A stretch of DNA of 5,035 nt, from contig JAJFIE010000124.1 of the NCBI GenBank assembly GCA_021775275.1, forward strand, positions 1 through 5,035. The letters run 5' to 3'. The DNA comes from Rhodospirillales bacterium (GTDB lineage Bacteria > Pseudomonadota > Alphaproteobacteria > Rhodospirillales > Casp-alpha2). Each line of letters opens with the position of its first letter. Position 1 is the stretch's first letter. This document shows, piece after piece, positions 1-5,035 of this stretch. The position numbers and the translations under genes were made by a program. The notes under the pieces were generated by a model. It worked only from the letters and a program-made list of their open reading frames with translations, was not told the origin of the DNA and made no database searches.

Positions 1-666
1 GTCAATCTGATCGTGCCGGGCCATCCGGCAATCTTTGGCACCTGGCCTTTCGTGTCAGATTTGCGCACCGGGGCCATGTCCGGTGGATCAGGCGAACAGG
101 CCTTGTTGAGTGCTGCCTGCGCACAGATGGCGAATTTCTACGACTTGTGCGGCGGTGTTCCGGCGGGTATGACGGACGCCAAGACACCGGACGCCCAGCA
201 TGGTTATGAAAAGGGCTATACGGAAACCCTGCTGGCCCATGCAGGGGCAAATCTGATCTATGAATCCGCCGGAATGCAGGGCAGTCTGCTTGGTTTTAGC
301 ATGGATGCCCTGGTCATCGATAACGATATGATCGGCGGTATCCTGCGTACCGTGCGCGGCATCGATGTGACGGAAGACAGCCTGTCCGTAGAAGCGCTGC
401 GGGATGTCTGCACCAATGGGCCGGGGCACTATCTGGGGCACGGTCAGACGCTTGAGTTGATGGAATCCGAATACGTTTATCCGGTCATTGGTGATCGCAA
501 AACACCGAAAGAATGGATCGAGGCCGGGTCAGAGAATATTCTGCAAGCAGCCCAGAAAAAAGTTCGCGATATTCTGGATACCCACCACCCAAGCCACATT
601 CCGCCGGAAATCGACGCGCTGATTCGCGATCGCTTCGACATCTTGCTACCGCACGAAAGTTTGTAG
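1..666 (+). CDS. MttB-family (trimethylamine/betaine methyltransferase-like, COG5598) protein, C-terminal part; 5' end outside window
   Basis: The reading frame is open from the first base, and 221 codons precede a TAG stop at 664-666. The start lies to the left of the window. The family transfers a methyl group from a methylated amine (trimethylamine, glycine betaine and relatives) to a cognate corrinoid protein in the cytoplasm; full-length members are about 500 residues. Family-like blocks seen here, numbered within the fragment, are GTWPFVSDLRTGAMSGGSGE (13-32), AGMTDAKTPDAQ (55-66), NLIYESAGM (84-92) and NGPGHYLGH (139-147). There is no in-frame TAG before the terminal one, and a TGA follows one codon after it, so nothing here points to pyrrolysine. 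This fits the large non-pyrrolysine branch, whose substrates are mostly unknown but include glycine betaine. The betA-like gene at the other end of the window is compatible with that. Family assignment is firm; the substrate is not. Confidence 0.9.
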   Translation, partial: VNLIVPGHPAIFGTWPFVSDLRTGAMSGGSGEQALLSAACAQMANFYDLCGGVPAGMTDAKTPDAQHGYEKGYTETLLAHAGANLIYESAGMQGSLLGFSMDALVIDNDMIGGILRTVRGIDVTEDSLSVEALRDVCTNGPGHYLGHGQTLELMESEYVYPVIGDRKTPKEWIEAGSENILQAAQKKVRDILDTHHPSHIPPEIDALIRDRFDILLPHESL

Positions 667-669
667 GTA

Positions 670-688
670 TGAGCCCTAACTGGGCTCA
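670..688. terminator. Hairpin between convergent genes, possible weak bidirectional terminator
   Basis: TGAGCCC (670-676) and GGGCTCA (682-688) form a perfect 7-bp inverted repeat with a 5-nt loop. It sits over the junction of the two convergent genes and includes the TAG stop of the minus-strand symporter gene. Neither side has a convincing run of T, so a canonical Rho-independent terminator is not proven. The position between two facing stop codons supports a role in ending transcription in both directions. Confidence 0.4.
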
Positions 689-2382
689 GTGATTCCCGGA
701 GCCGGGTTCGCTGGAATCCGGGGGTTGGTTTCTGTTTGTGGCTCGTCATCAACCAGACGGGACTCTGCCAGTTGTCCGGTTCTCTCGAGAATGGGATAGA
801 CGACTGACGTCAAGTGACTATTGATCCGCTTCAGGTCGCGCAGCACATCCAGGTGAACGGAACTGGACCCAAGGGTATCGGCAGCGCCGCCGCTTACCCG
901 TGTGAAATGCCGTTCCACGAATTCCAGTTCCAGGTCGCGTATTTCCGTCTTTTGGCGAAGCAGGTCCTTGGCCAGGTTTTCATCCCGCGACAAAAATATA
1001 TTCAGGGCGAGATCAAGGTTGGCAAGGATGCGTGTATGGAATTCGCGCAACTCATCAAGTCCGGCATCGGAAAAGCTGACGCGTTTTTTGGTTTTTTTCG
1101 CCGCCAAATCCATCAGGTTGTTGTCAACAATATCGCCGATGTGTTCGAGATTGGTGGTGAAGCTGAATACGTCCAGGCTGCGTTCGCTTTCCTCGTGATC
1201 CAGTTCTTCCCGCGAAAGACTGGTCAGATACAGTTTGATCGCTTCGTGCAGATTGTCGACTTCATCATCTTGCGCCTCAATTTGTTTTCGCAGTGCCTCG
1301 TCATTGGAATTAAAGACCTGCATGGCGTCAGACAGCATGCCCCGCACGATATCGCCCATGTGCAGGGCCTCCCGTGCGGCGCAGGCAAGGGCGACGGTCG
1401 GCGTATCGAGTGCGCGCGGGTCCAGGTATTTGGGACCGTTATCTGATTCCAGCACGTCTTCATCAGGAATGAACCTCTCCAACAGGCTCATCACGACGCC
1501 GACCAGCGGCAGGAACAGCACAGCCAGAAATACATTAAACGCCACATGGAAATTGGCGATCATCCGCACAGGCGTATCATCAAGTGCCGCCAGATAGGGT
1601 AGCAGCCAGGGAACAAGGGGCAGGACAATGAGGACACCGGTCAGGCGCATAGACAGGTTTCCAAGGGGGACGCGTCTGGTTGGCGCTGTTGAGCGCATGG
1701 TCATTGTAACCGCAGCAATAGCACTGCCGAAGTTCGCACCCAGAACCAGGACCAGGGCAAGTTGAATACTCAGGACCTGAAGTGCTGCGAGAGACATGAT
1801 CAGCAGAACAATGGCGACGCTGGAATGCGCCATCCAGGTAATCAGTGCTGCGATCAGGATGGCCAAAACTGGCTCGCTCGCAAGTGGAGCCAGAATGATG
1901 GATGCCGTTTCAGCCTCTCGTAGCGGCGCAGACGCCAGAGAAATAAGATTCAGCGATAACAAAATAAGTCCAAGCCCGATGGCCGTCCGCGACAGGTTGC
2001 GGCGTTTGCTGCTGTCGCCGGACAGGAAGCCGAACACACCGATGGCAATCAATGCGGGGGAAAGCCAGCCGAGATCAAAGGAAAGCGCCTGGACAACAAT
2101 GGTCGTTCCGATATCCGCACCCAACATGATGGCCAGTGCCGCTGCACCCGCGACCATGCCGCGCCCCGCGAATGACGAAATGATCATGGCTGTCGCCGTG
2201 CTGCTCTGTAAGGCCGTGGTTACGGCAAAACCGGCAAACAGGGCGCTCACCCGGTTTTTTGCCGAGGCGGACAATACCCGCCGTAGTTCAGCGCCGAACG
2301 AACGGGTAATCCCGGTACGAACCATACGGACGCCCCACAAAAGCAGGGCGATGCCACCAGCGAAGTTGATCAGGAGTTCCAT
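676..2382 (-). CDS. Na+/phosphate symporter (Na/Pi cotransporter family, NptA/YjbB type) with C-terminal PhoU-like domain
   Basis: A 568-residue inner-membrane protein expected to move inorganic phosphate with sodium. Residues 1-300 contain about eight hydrophobic segments forming two related halves. The first has the hallmark LQSSTAT (58-64) and GADIGTT (88-94); the second has the matching AHSS (185-188) and GANFGS (215-220). Residues 325-540 are a cytoplasmic helical PhoU-like region with acidic motifs such as DDEVD (372-376) and LEHIGDIVDN (412-421), which in PhoU proteins bind metal. The tail after about 545 is proline-rich and low in complexity. The frame can be extended to a TTG at 2457, but the 25 extra residues are polar. 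The ATG at 2382 starts directly with MELLINFAGGIALLLWG, the usual start in this family, and is preceded by an AGG-containing site (GCAGGTCA). The gene converges on the methyltransferase gene. Family is clear; transport direction (uptake or, as reported for E. coli YjbB, export) cannot be told from sequence. Confidence 0.93.
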   Translation of the reverse strand: MELLINFAGGIALLLWGVRMVRTGITRSFGAELRRVLSASAKNRVSALFAGFAVTTALQSSTATAMIISSFAGRGMVAGAAALAIMLGADIGTTIVVQALSFDLGWLSPALIAIGVFGFLSGDSSKRRNLSRTAIGLGLILLSLNLISLASAPLREAETASIILAPLASEPVLAILIAALITWMAHSSVAIVLLIMSLAALQVLSIQLALVLVLGANFGSAIAAVTMTMRSTAPTRRVPLGNLSMRLTGVLIVLPLVPWLLPYLAALDDTPVRMIANFHVAFNVFLAVLFLPLVGVVMSLLERFIPDEDVLESDNGPKYLDPRALDTPTVALACAAREALHMGDIVRGMLSDAMQVFNSNDEALRKQIEAQDDEVDNLHEAIKLYLTSLSREELDHEESERSLDVFSFTTNLEHIGDIVDNNLMDLAAKKTKKRVSFSDAGLDELREFHTRILANLDLALNIFLSRDENLAKDLLRQKTEIRDLELEFVERHFTRVSGGAADTLGSSSVHLDVLRDLKRINSHLTSVVYPILERTGQLAESRLVDDEPQTETNPRIPANPAPGITEPS

Positions 2383-2390
2383 TGACCTGC

Positions 2391-2419
2391 GATATAACCA
2401 TTGTTGTACCGATTGGCAA
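2391..2419 (-). promoter_or_regulatory. Candidate sigma-70-type promoter (proximal) for the Na+/Pi symporter gene
   Basis: On the minus strand TTGCCA (2419-2414, 5 of 6 matches to the -35 consensus) is followed after exactly 17 bp by TATATC (2396-2391, 4 of 6 for -10). The -10 element ends only 8 nt before the ATG at 2382, so transcription would begin at or next to the start codon and give a nearly leaderless message. Recognised by eye only. Confidence 0.35.
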
Positions 2420-2429
2420 TCATCGATAC

Positions 2430-2447
2430 TCCCAACCTGTCGGTCAA
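2430..2447 (-). promoter_or_regulatory. Candidate alternative promoter -35 region (distal) for the symporter gene
   Basis: TTGACC (2447-2442) is a 5 of 6 match to the -35 consensus. It is followed after 17 bp by GATGAT (2424-2419, 4 of 6 for -10). This would give an untranslated leader of roughly 30 nt and allow use of the AGG site before ATG 2382. The -35 hexamer overlaps one of the three CGGTCA repeats, so a factor bound there could affect it. It competes with the proximal candidate; no choice can be made from sequence alone. Confidence 0.25.
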
Positions 2448-2466
2448 GAACGGTCAAATGCGGTCA
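2441..2466. repeat. Three direct repeats of CGGTCA at exact 10-bp spacing, possible operator
   Basis: CGGTCA occurs at 2441-2446, 2451-2456 and 2461-2466 on the plus strand, that is TGACCG on the strand of the downstream symporter gene. The spacing is 10 bp, one helical turn, so all three copies face the same side of the DNA. They lie in the 119-bp gap between the reductase gene and the symporter gene, about 60-85 bp upstream of ATG 2382. The arrangement recalls tandem-site operators such as Pho boxes, but Pho boxes repeat every 11 bp with a CTGTCAT-like core, so the match is only partial. Confidence 0.5.
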
Positions 2467-2501
2467 CGGATTAATGATCGCCGGATTACGCAGGCCAGTC
2501 T

Positions 2502-3482
2502 TCAGGTATACAGCCCGGCGCTTCGGGCGCGCTGCTGGATCAGAGCTAAAACCGTGTCAATATAAGGGGTCTTCACACCTGCTTCGCGCCCGAGTTCCTG
2601 AACAGAGGTGACCAGTGCATCAATTTCCATGGCCCGCCCGGCTTCCAGGTCCTGCAACATAGAGGTCTTGTGGGCGCCAACTTTTGACGCGCCATCAATA
2701 CGGGTTTCGATATCGATTCGGAACTCGACCCCCAGTTTTTCACCTACTTCCTGTGCTTCTTCCATCATGCCGCGGCAGACGCCTCGCGTGCCGAGGTCGG
2801 TGGTCACGATATCCAGTGTGGTGTGGGTCAGGGCGCTGACGGGGTTGAAGCAGAGGTTGCCCCATAGCTTCTTCCAGATGTCGTCGCGGATGTTGTCACG
2901 AATTGGCGCCTGGAATCCGGCCTCTATCAGGGCTTCGCTCAACTTCGTTACCCGCTCGGATATGGAGCCATCCGGCTCACCCAGGGTGAACTTGTCCCCC
3001 GACAGGTGTTTGATGACACCCGGCTCAACCAATTCTGTAGCCGGGAAGACAACACAACCAATGGCGCGCTCCGGGCCAATTCCCTTCCACTGGACGCCCC
3101 CCGGATCGACACTCTCAAGCACCCGGGACTGGTCCTGGCCATCGAGTTTGTAGAAATACCACCAGGGAACGCCGTTCTGGGCCGTGATAACGGCCGTATC
3201 AGGACCCAGCAACGGTTGCATCACGTCAACCAGGTCAATCGCCTGATGGGATTTGGTGGCCATAAACACATAATCCTGGTGACCTGCCTCCGCCGGGTCA
3301 TCGGTCACAAAGATATTGTTGGCGACACGTTCCTCGCCATCAATGATCAGTTTCAGACCATTATTGCGGATTGCTTCCAGATTCCTGTTTCGGGCAATGA
3401 CGGTAACGTCCTGTCCGGCGAGCGCCAGATCGACCGCAAGATAGCCACCAATTGCACCGGCACCATAGACGCAGATTTTCAT
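2502..3482 (-). CDS. panE: 2-dehydropantoate 2-reductase family protein (ketopantoate reductase, PanE/ApbA)
   Basis: A 326-residue soluble NAD(P)H-dependent reductase. The classic family member reduces ketopantoate to pantoate in pantothenate (coenzyme A) synthesis. The N-terminal Rossmann domain begins at once with GAGAIGG (7-13). Family residues that can be matched by eye to E. coli PanE are K77 (ATKSHQ), N103 (QNG), the probable catalytic lysine K205 (WKKLWGN), N209 and N213, S274 (SMLQD) and E286 (MEID) in the C-terminal helical domain. It is about 20 residues longer than E. coli PanE, with additional sequence around residues 105-140 that includes a PWWYFYKLDG stretch. Start ATG 3482 has AGGA 10 nt upstream (3496-3493). 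It is flanked by co-directional genes at gaps of 119 and 125 bp and no other pantothenate gene is present, so a different 2-oxo or 3-oxo acid substrate is possible. Fold and cofactor use are well supported; the gene symbol reflects the family. Confidence 0.88.
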   Translation of the reverse strand: MKICVYGAGAIGGYLAVDLALAGQDVTVIARNRNLEAIRNNGLKLIIDGEERVANNIFVTDDPAEAGHQDYVFMATKSHQAIDLVDVMQPLLGPDTAVITAQNGVPWWYFYKLDGQDQSRVLESVDPGGVQWKGIGPERAIGCVVFPATELVEPGVIKHLSGDKFTLGEPDGSISERVTKLSEALIEAGFQAPIRDNIRDDIWKKLWGNLCFNPVSALTHTTLDIVTTDLGTRGVCRGMMEEAQEVGEKLGVEFRIDIETRIDGASKVGAHKTSMLQDLEAGRAMEIDALVTSVQELGREAGVKTPYIDTVLALIQQRARSAGLYT

Positions 3483-3607
3483 GGCGTTTGTTTCCTACAT
3501 TTCATGGAAGTTGACCCCGAGGAAACCCTGTTTAGCGGCTCGGATTTCCCGGCGCCACACCCGCTTGGGGCTATTTTTAACTCAACCGGGTAGGGTAGGT
3601 AGGTATC

Positions 3608-4327
3608 TTATACAGAGCGACTCTTCAGGTGTTCCAAAAGATCGGGAAGGCCCGTGACATCGTCAAGAACATACTCGGCTTCCTGCTCGAGTTCCGCACG
3701 GTTGCTGGTGCCTGTCAGCACCCCGACACAAAACGCGACGCCCGCGTTTCGGCCCATCTCCATATCGTGGCGATTGTCACCAACCATGATGATTTGCGCC
3801 AATGACAGGTTGGTCGTGGCGCAGAAGGCATGGACCATTCCCGGCTCCGGTTTCGGACCGTGCCCGCTGTCAAAACCGGCAATGAAGTCCAACAGGTCGG
3901 TAGCGCCGAATTGTTGCAGCATGGCATTGGCGCTCGCGTCACTATCGCTGGTGGCGACGCCCAGCGACAGGTCCAAATTTCGAAGACCCCGAAGGAAAAC
4001 TGGCAGATCAGTCACCGGTGTGGCGGTTTCGCTACCGCCCCTGGTGAACAAATCATTGAGTGCGCTGGTCAGAATGTCGGTATCCCAGCCACCAACGTGC
4101 CCCGCCCAGGCTTCGGCGATTTCCCGGTTGGTGTGCGCAGCCAGCAGGCTGCCTGCGCCGATGGTATCGGTTTCCGGATGCCAGCCGCCTGCCACCATAA
4201 GGCTCCGGGCGACTTTCTCGTCGCCTCTGGCGGTCAGTTTTGCCGCCTGATGATTGAGAGGCATCCACGTTCGATGGTAGTCGAACAGGGTGCCATCTTT
4301 ATCGAACAGGATACCTTTGATTTCCAT
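3608..4327 (-). CDS. HAD-superfamily hydrolase, phosphoglycolate-phosphatase-like
   Basis: A 239-residue cytoplasmic phosphatase with all four HAD motifs: motif I DKDGTL (9-14; nucleophile D9, acid/base D11), motif II with T126 in GVATSDSD, motif III lysine K159 in GPKPEP, and motif IV GDNRHD (183-188; D184, D188). Residues 17-100 form an alpha-helical cap between motifs I and II, as in the phosphoglycolate phosphatase (Gph) subgroup. Length is normal and no catalytic residue is missing. Substrate cannot be deduced; phosphoglycolate or another small phosphomonoester is likely. The ATG at 4327 is chosen because motif I begins only eight residues later, as is usual. No good Shine-Dalgarno site precedes it, so translation may be modest or initiated from a short leader. 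It is divergent from the betA-like gene and 125 bp upstream of the reductase gene, which reads the same way. Confidence 0.9.
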   Translation of the reverse strand: MEIKGILFDKDGTLFDYHRTWMPLNHQAAKLTARGDEKVARSLMVAGGWHPETDTIGAGSLLAAHTNREIAEAWAGHVGGWDTDILTSALNDLFTRGGSETATPVTDLPVFLRGLRNLDLSLGVATSDSDASANAMLQQFGATDLLDFIAGFDSGHGPKPEPGMVHAFCATTNLSLAQIIMVGDNRHDMEMGRNAGVAFCVGVLTGTSNRAELEQEAEYVLDDVTGLPDLLEHLKSRSV

Positions 4328-4351
4328 ATATGCGCAGATGCCACGACGGAG

Positions 4352-4381
4352 ATTTTATGGCAAGCGAAGAAATCGTGACGC
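4352..4381 (-). promoter_or_regulatory. Candidate promoter for the HAD phosphatase gene
   Basis: On the minus strand TAAAAT (4357-4352) matches the -10 consensus at 5 of 6 positions. It is preceded at 18 bp by GCGTCA (4381-4376), a poor -35 with 3 of 6 matches. Transcription would start near 4345, leaving a leader of about 18 nt before ATG 4327. It lies in the 136-bp divergent region shared with the betA-like gene. Support rests mainly on the -10 element. Confidence 0.25.
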
Positions 4382-4451
4382 GCAGGTGTTTTGGGCGATA
4401 GAGTGCGGGGAAATGTGGTTGTGGGCATGCGTTATCGCAGCGTCCGGACAG

Positions 4452-4463
4452 GGAGCAGGGAAC
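4452..4463 (+). promoter_or_regulatory. Ribosome binding site fixing the start of the betA-like gene
   Basis: GGAG at 4452-4455 lies 8 nt before ATG 4464, and a second purine run AGGG (4457-4460) lies even closer. This site, with the FAD-binding fold starting five residues into the protein, decides the start codon. Confidence 0.6.
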
Positions 4464-5035
4464 ATGGCGGAACAGGAATTCGATTTCATCATCTGCGGCG
4501 CAGGATCAGCCGGCAGTGTCATGGCCAGTCGCCTGACCGAAAATCCGGCGAACCGGGTGTTGGTGCTGGAATATGGTGGCAAGGACAATTCCATCTTTAT
4601 CCGGATGCCGACGGCGCTGGCGATCCCCATGAGTATGAAAAAATTTGACTGGCGCTATATGGCGGAACCTGATCCCGGCATCAACAATCGCCAGATCCAT
4701 CAGGCCCGTGGCAAGGTGATTGGCGGATCGTCCTCCATCAACGGCATGGTGTATGTGCGGGGCAATGCCGGGGACTTCGACCAGTGGGAGGAATTGGGCG
4801 CCGATGGTTGGGGATATCGTCACTGCCTGCCTTACTTCAAGCGTGCCGAAAGCTCGTCTTTCGGCGGTGACGAATACCGGGGCGGAGATGGGCCCCAGAG
4901 CACCTCAAATGGCAACAACATGAAGAATCCTTTGTACCGGGCTTTCATTGATGCCGGTGTGCAGGCGGGATACCTGCGTTCCGATGATGTGAACGGTTAC
5001 TGCCAGGAAGGTTTTGGCCGCATGGACATGACGGT
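4464..5035 (+). CDS. betA: Choline dehydrogenase-like GMC oxidoreductase, N-terminal part (runs off right edge)
   Basis: The frame is open from ATG 4464 to the window end, giving 190 complete codons of a protein normally about 550 residues long. BetA is an FAD-dependent, membrane-associated enzyme that oxidises choline to betaine aldehyde and can continue to glycine betaine. The dinucleotide fold is [12 protein letters not shown] (6-17), with acidic E36 closing the second strand. The first GMC signature lies at 82-108 and contains [13 protein letters not shown] and [12 protein letters not shown]. From memory, several blocks match E. coli BetA closely: NNR (74-76), GGDGP (140-144), NPL (155-157), AGVQAGY (164-170) and [11 protein letters not shown] (178-188). 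These favour BetA over alcohol dehydrogenases of the same family. One small departure is LEYGG where LEAGG is usual. It is divergent from the phosphatase gene. No betI regulator or betB gene is visible in the window, and the C-terminal catalytic histidine region lies outside it. Confidence 0.87.
   Translation, partial: MAEQEFDFIICGAGSAGSVMASRLTENPANRVLVLEYGGKDNSIFIRMPTALAIPMSMKKFDWRYMAEPDPGINNRQIHQARGKVIGGSSSINGMVYVRGNAGDFDQWEELGADGWGYRHCLPYFKRAESSSFGGDEYRGGDGPQSTSNGNNMKNPLYRAFIDAGVQAGYLRSDDVNGYCQEGFGRMDMT

Noticed and set aside
691..718. Inverted repeat GATTCC ... GGAATC near the end of the symporter gene
   Set aside because: It lies inside the coding region for the proline-rich tail, with a long interior and no T-run; codon composition explains it.
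814..1446. Long plus-strand open frame (210 codons) opposite the symporter gene
   Set aside because: It is antisense to a clearly recognisable Na/Pi-PhoU protein, has no family resemblance that I can see, and reflects codon bias of the opposite strand.
2467..2488. Direct repeat CGGATTA at 2467-2473 and 2482-2488
   Set aside because: Two 7-mers with a non-helical 15-bp period are weak evidence, although they lie next to the stronger CGGTCA repeats.
1796..2611. Plus-strand open frame of 271 codons spanning the symporter start and the reductase end
   Set aside because: It lies opposite two well-supported genes, its composition is serine/arginine/alanine-rich as expected of an antisense shadow, and it has no motif.
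3482..3505. Eight-codon ORF (MKCRKQTP) on the minus strand whose TGA overlaps the reductase ATG, and an ATG-TAG start-stop at its fourth base
   Set aside because: There is no convincing ribosome site before it and it overlaps the Shine-Dalgarno region of the reductase gene; likely chance.
3557..3580. Plus-strand G/C-rich segment followed by ATTTTT, resembling a terminator
   Set aside because: Only a 3-bp stem can be formed, and no plus-strand gene lies upstream to be terminated.
3006..3593. Plus-strand open frame of 195 codons
   Set aside because: It is antisense to the Rossmann domain of the reductase gene and has no recognisable domain.
4328..4463. BetI-type operator before the betA-like gene
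   Set aside because: I looked for a palindrome like the E. coli BetI site and found none; only the weak GCGATA/TATCGC arms are present.

Overview
The window carries five protein genes and no RNA genes, insertion sequences or CRISPR arrays. Moderate-to-high GC, the protein families present and their sequence style suggest an alphaproteobacterium, perhaps a marine or soil Rhodospirillales-like lineage. That placement is an inference from gene content, not from a marker gene.

Layout: positions 1-666 (+) hold the C-terminal part of an MttB-family (COG5598) corrinoid-dependent methyltransferase. It converges on a minus-strand gene (676-2382) for a Na+/phosphate symporter with a C-terminal PhoU-like domain, with only 9 bp between the two stop codons and a small hairpin over the junction. 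Upstream on the minus strand lie a ketopantoate-reductase-family (PanE/ApbA) gene (2502-3482) and a HAD-family phosphatase (3608-4327). After a 136-bp divergent intergenic region, a plus-strand gene runs off the right edge (4464-5035). It encodes the FAD-binding N-terminal third of a GMC oxidoreductase that closely resembles choline dehydrogenase BetA.

How the genes may work together: the two outer genes suggest quaternary-amine catabolism. BetA oxidises choline to betaine aldehyde (and glycine betaine), and non-pyrrolysine MttB-family enzymes include betaine demethylases. The three inner minus-strand genes are co-directional but separated by about 120 bp each, so they look like separately transcribed genes rather than a tight operon. 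The Na+/Pi symporter and the HAD phosphatase share a loose phosphate theme.

The most unusual non-coding structure is a set of three CGGTCA repeats spaced exactly 10 bp apart (2441-2466) upstream of the phosphate symporter gene. I see no clear evidence of a wholly new biological system; the gene content is ordinary metabolic and transport material.
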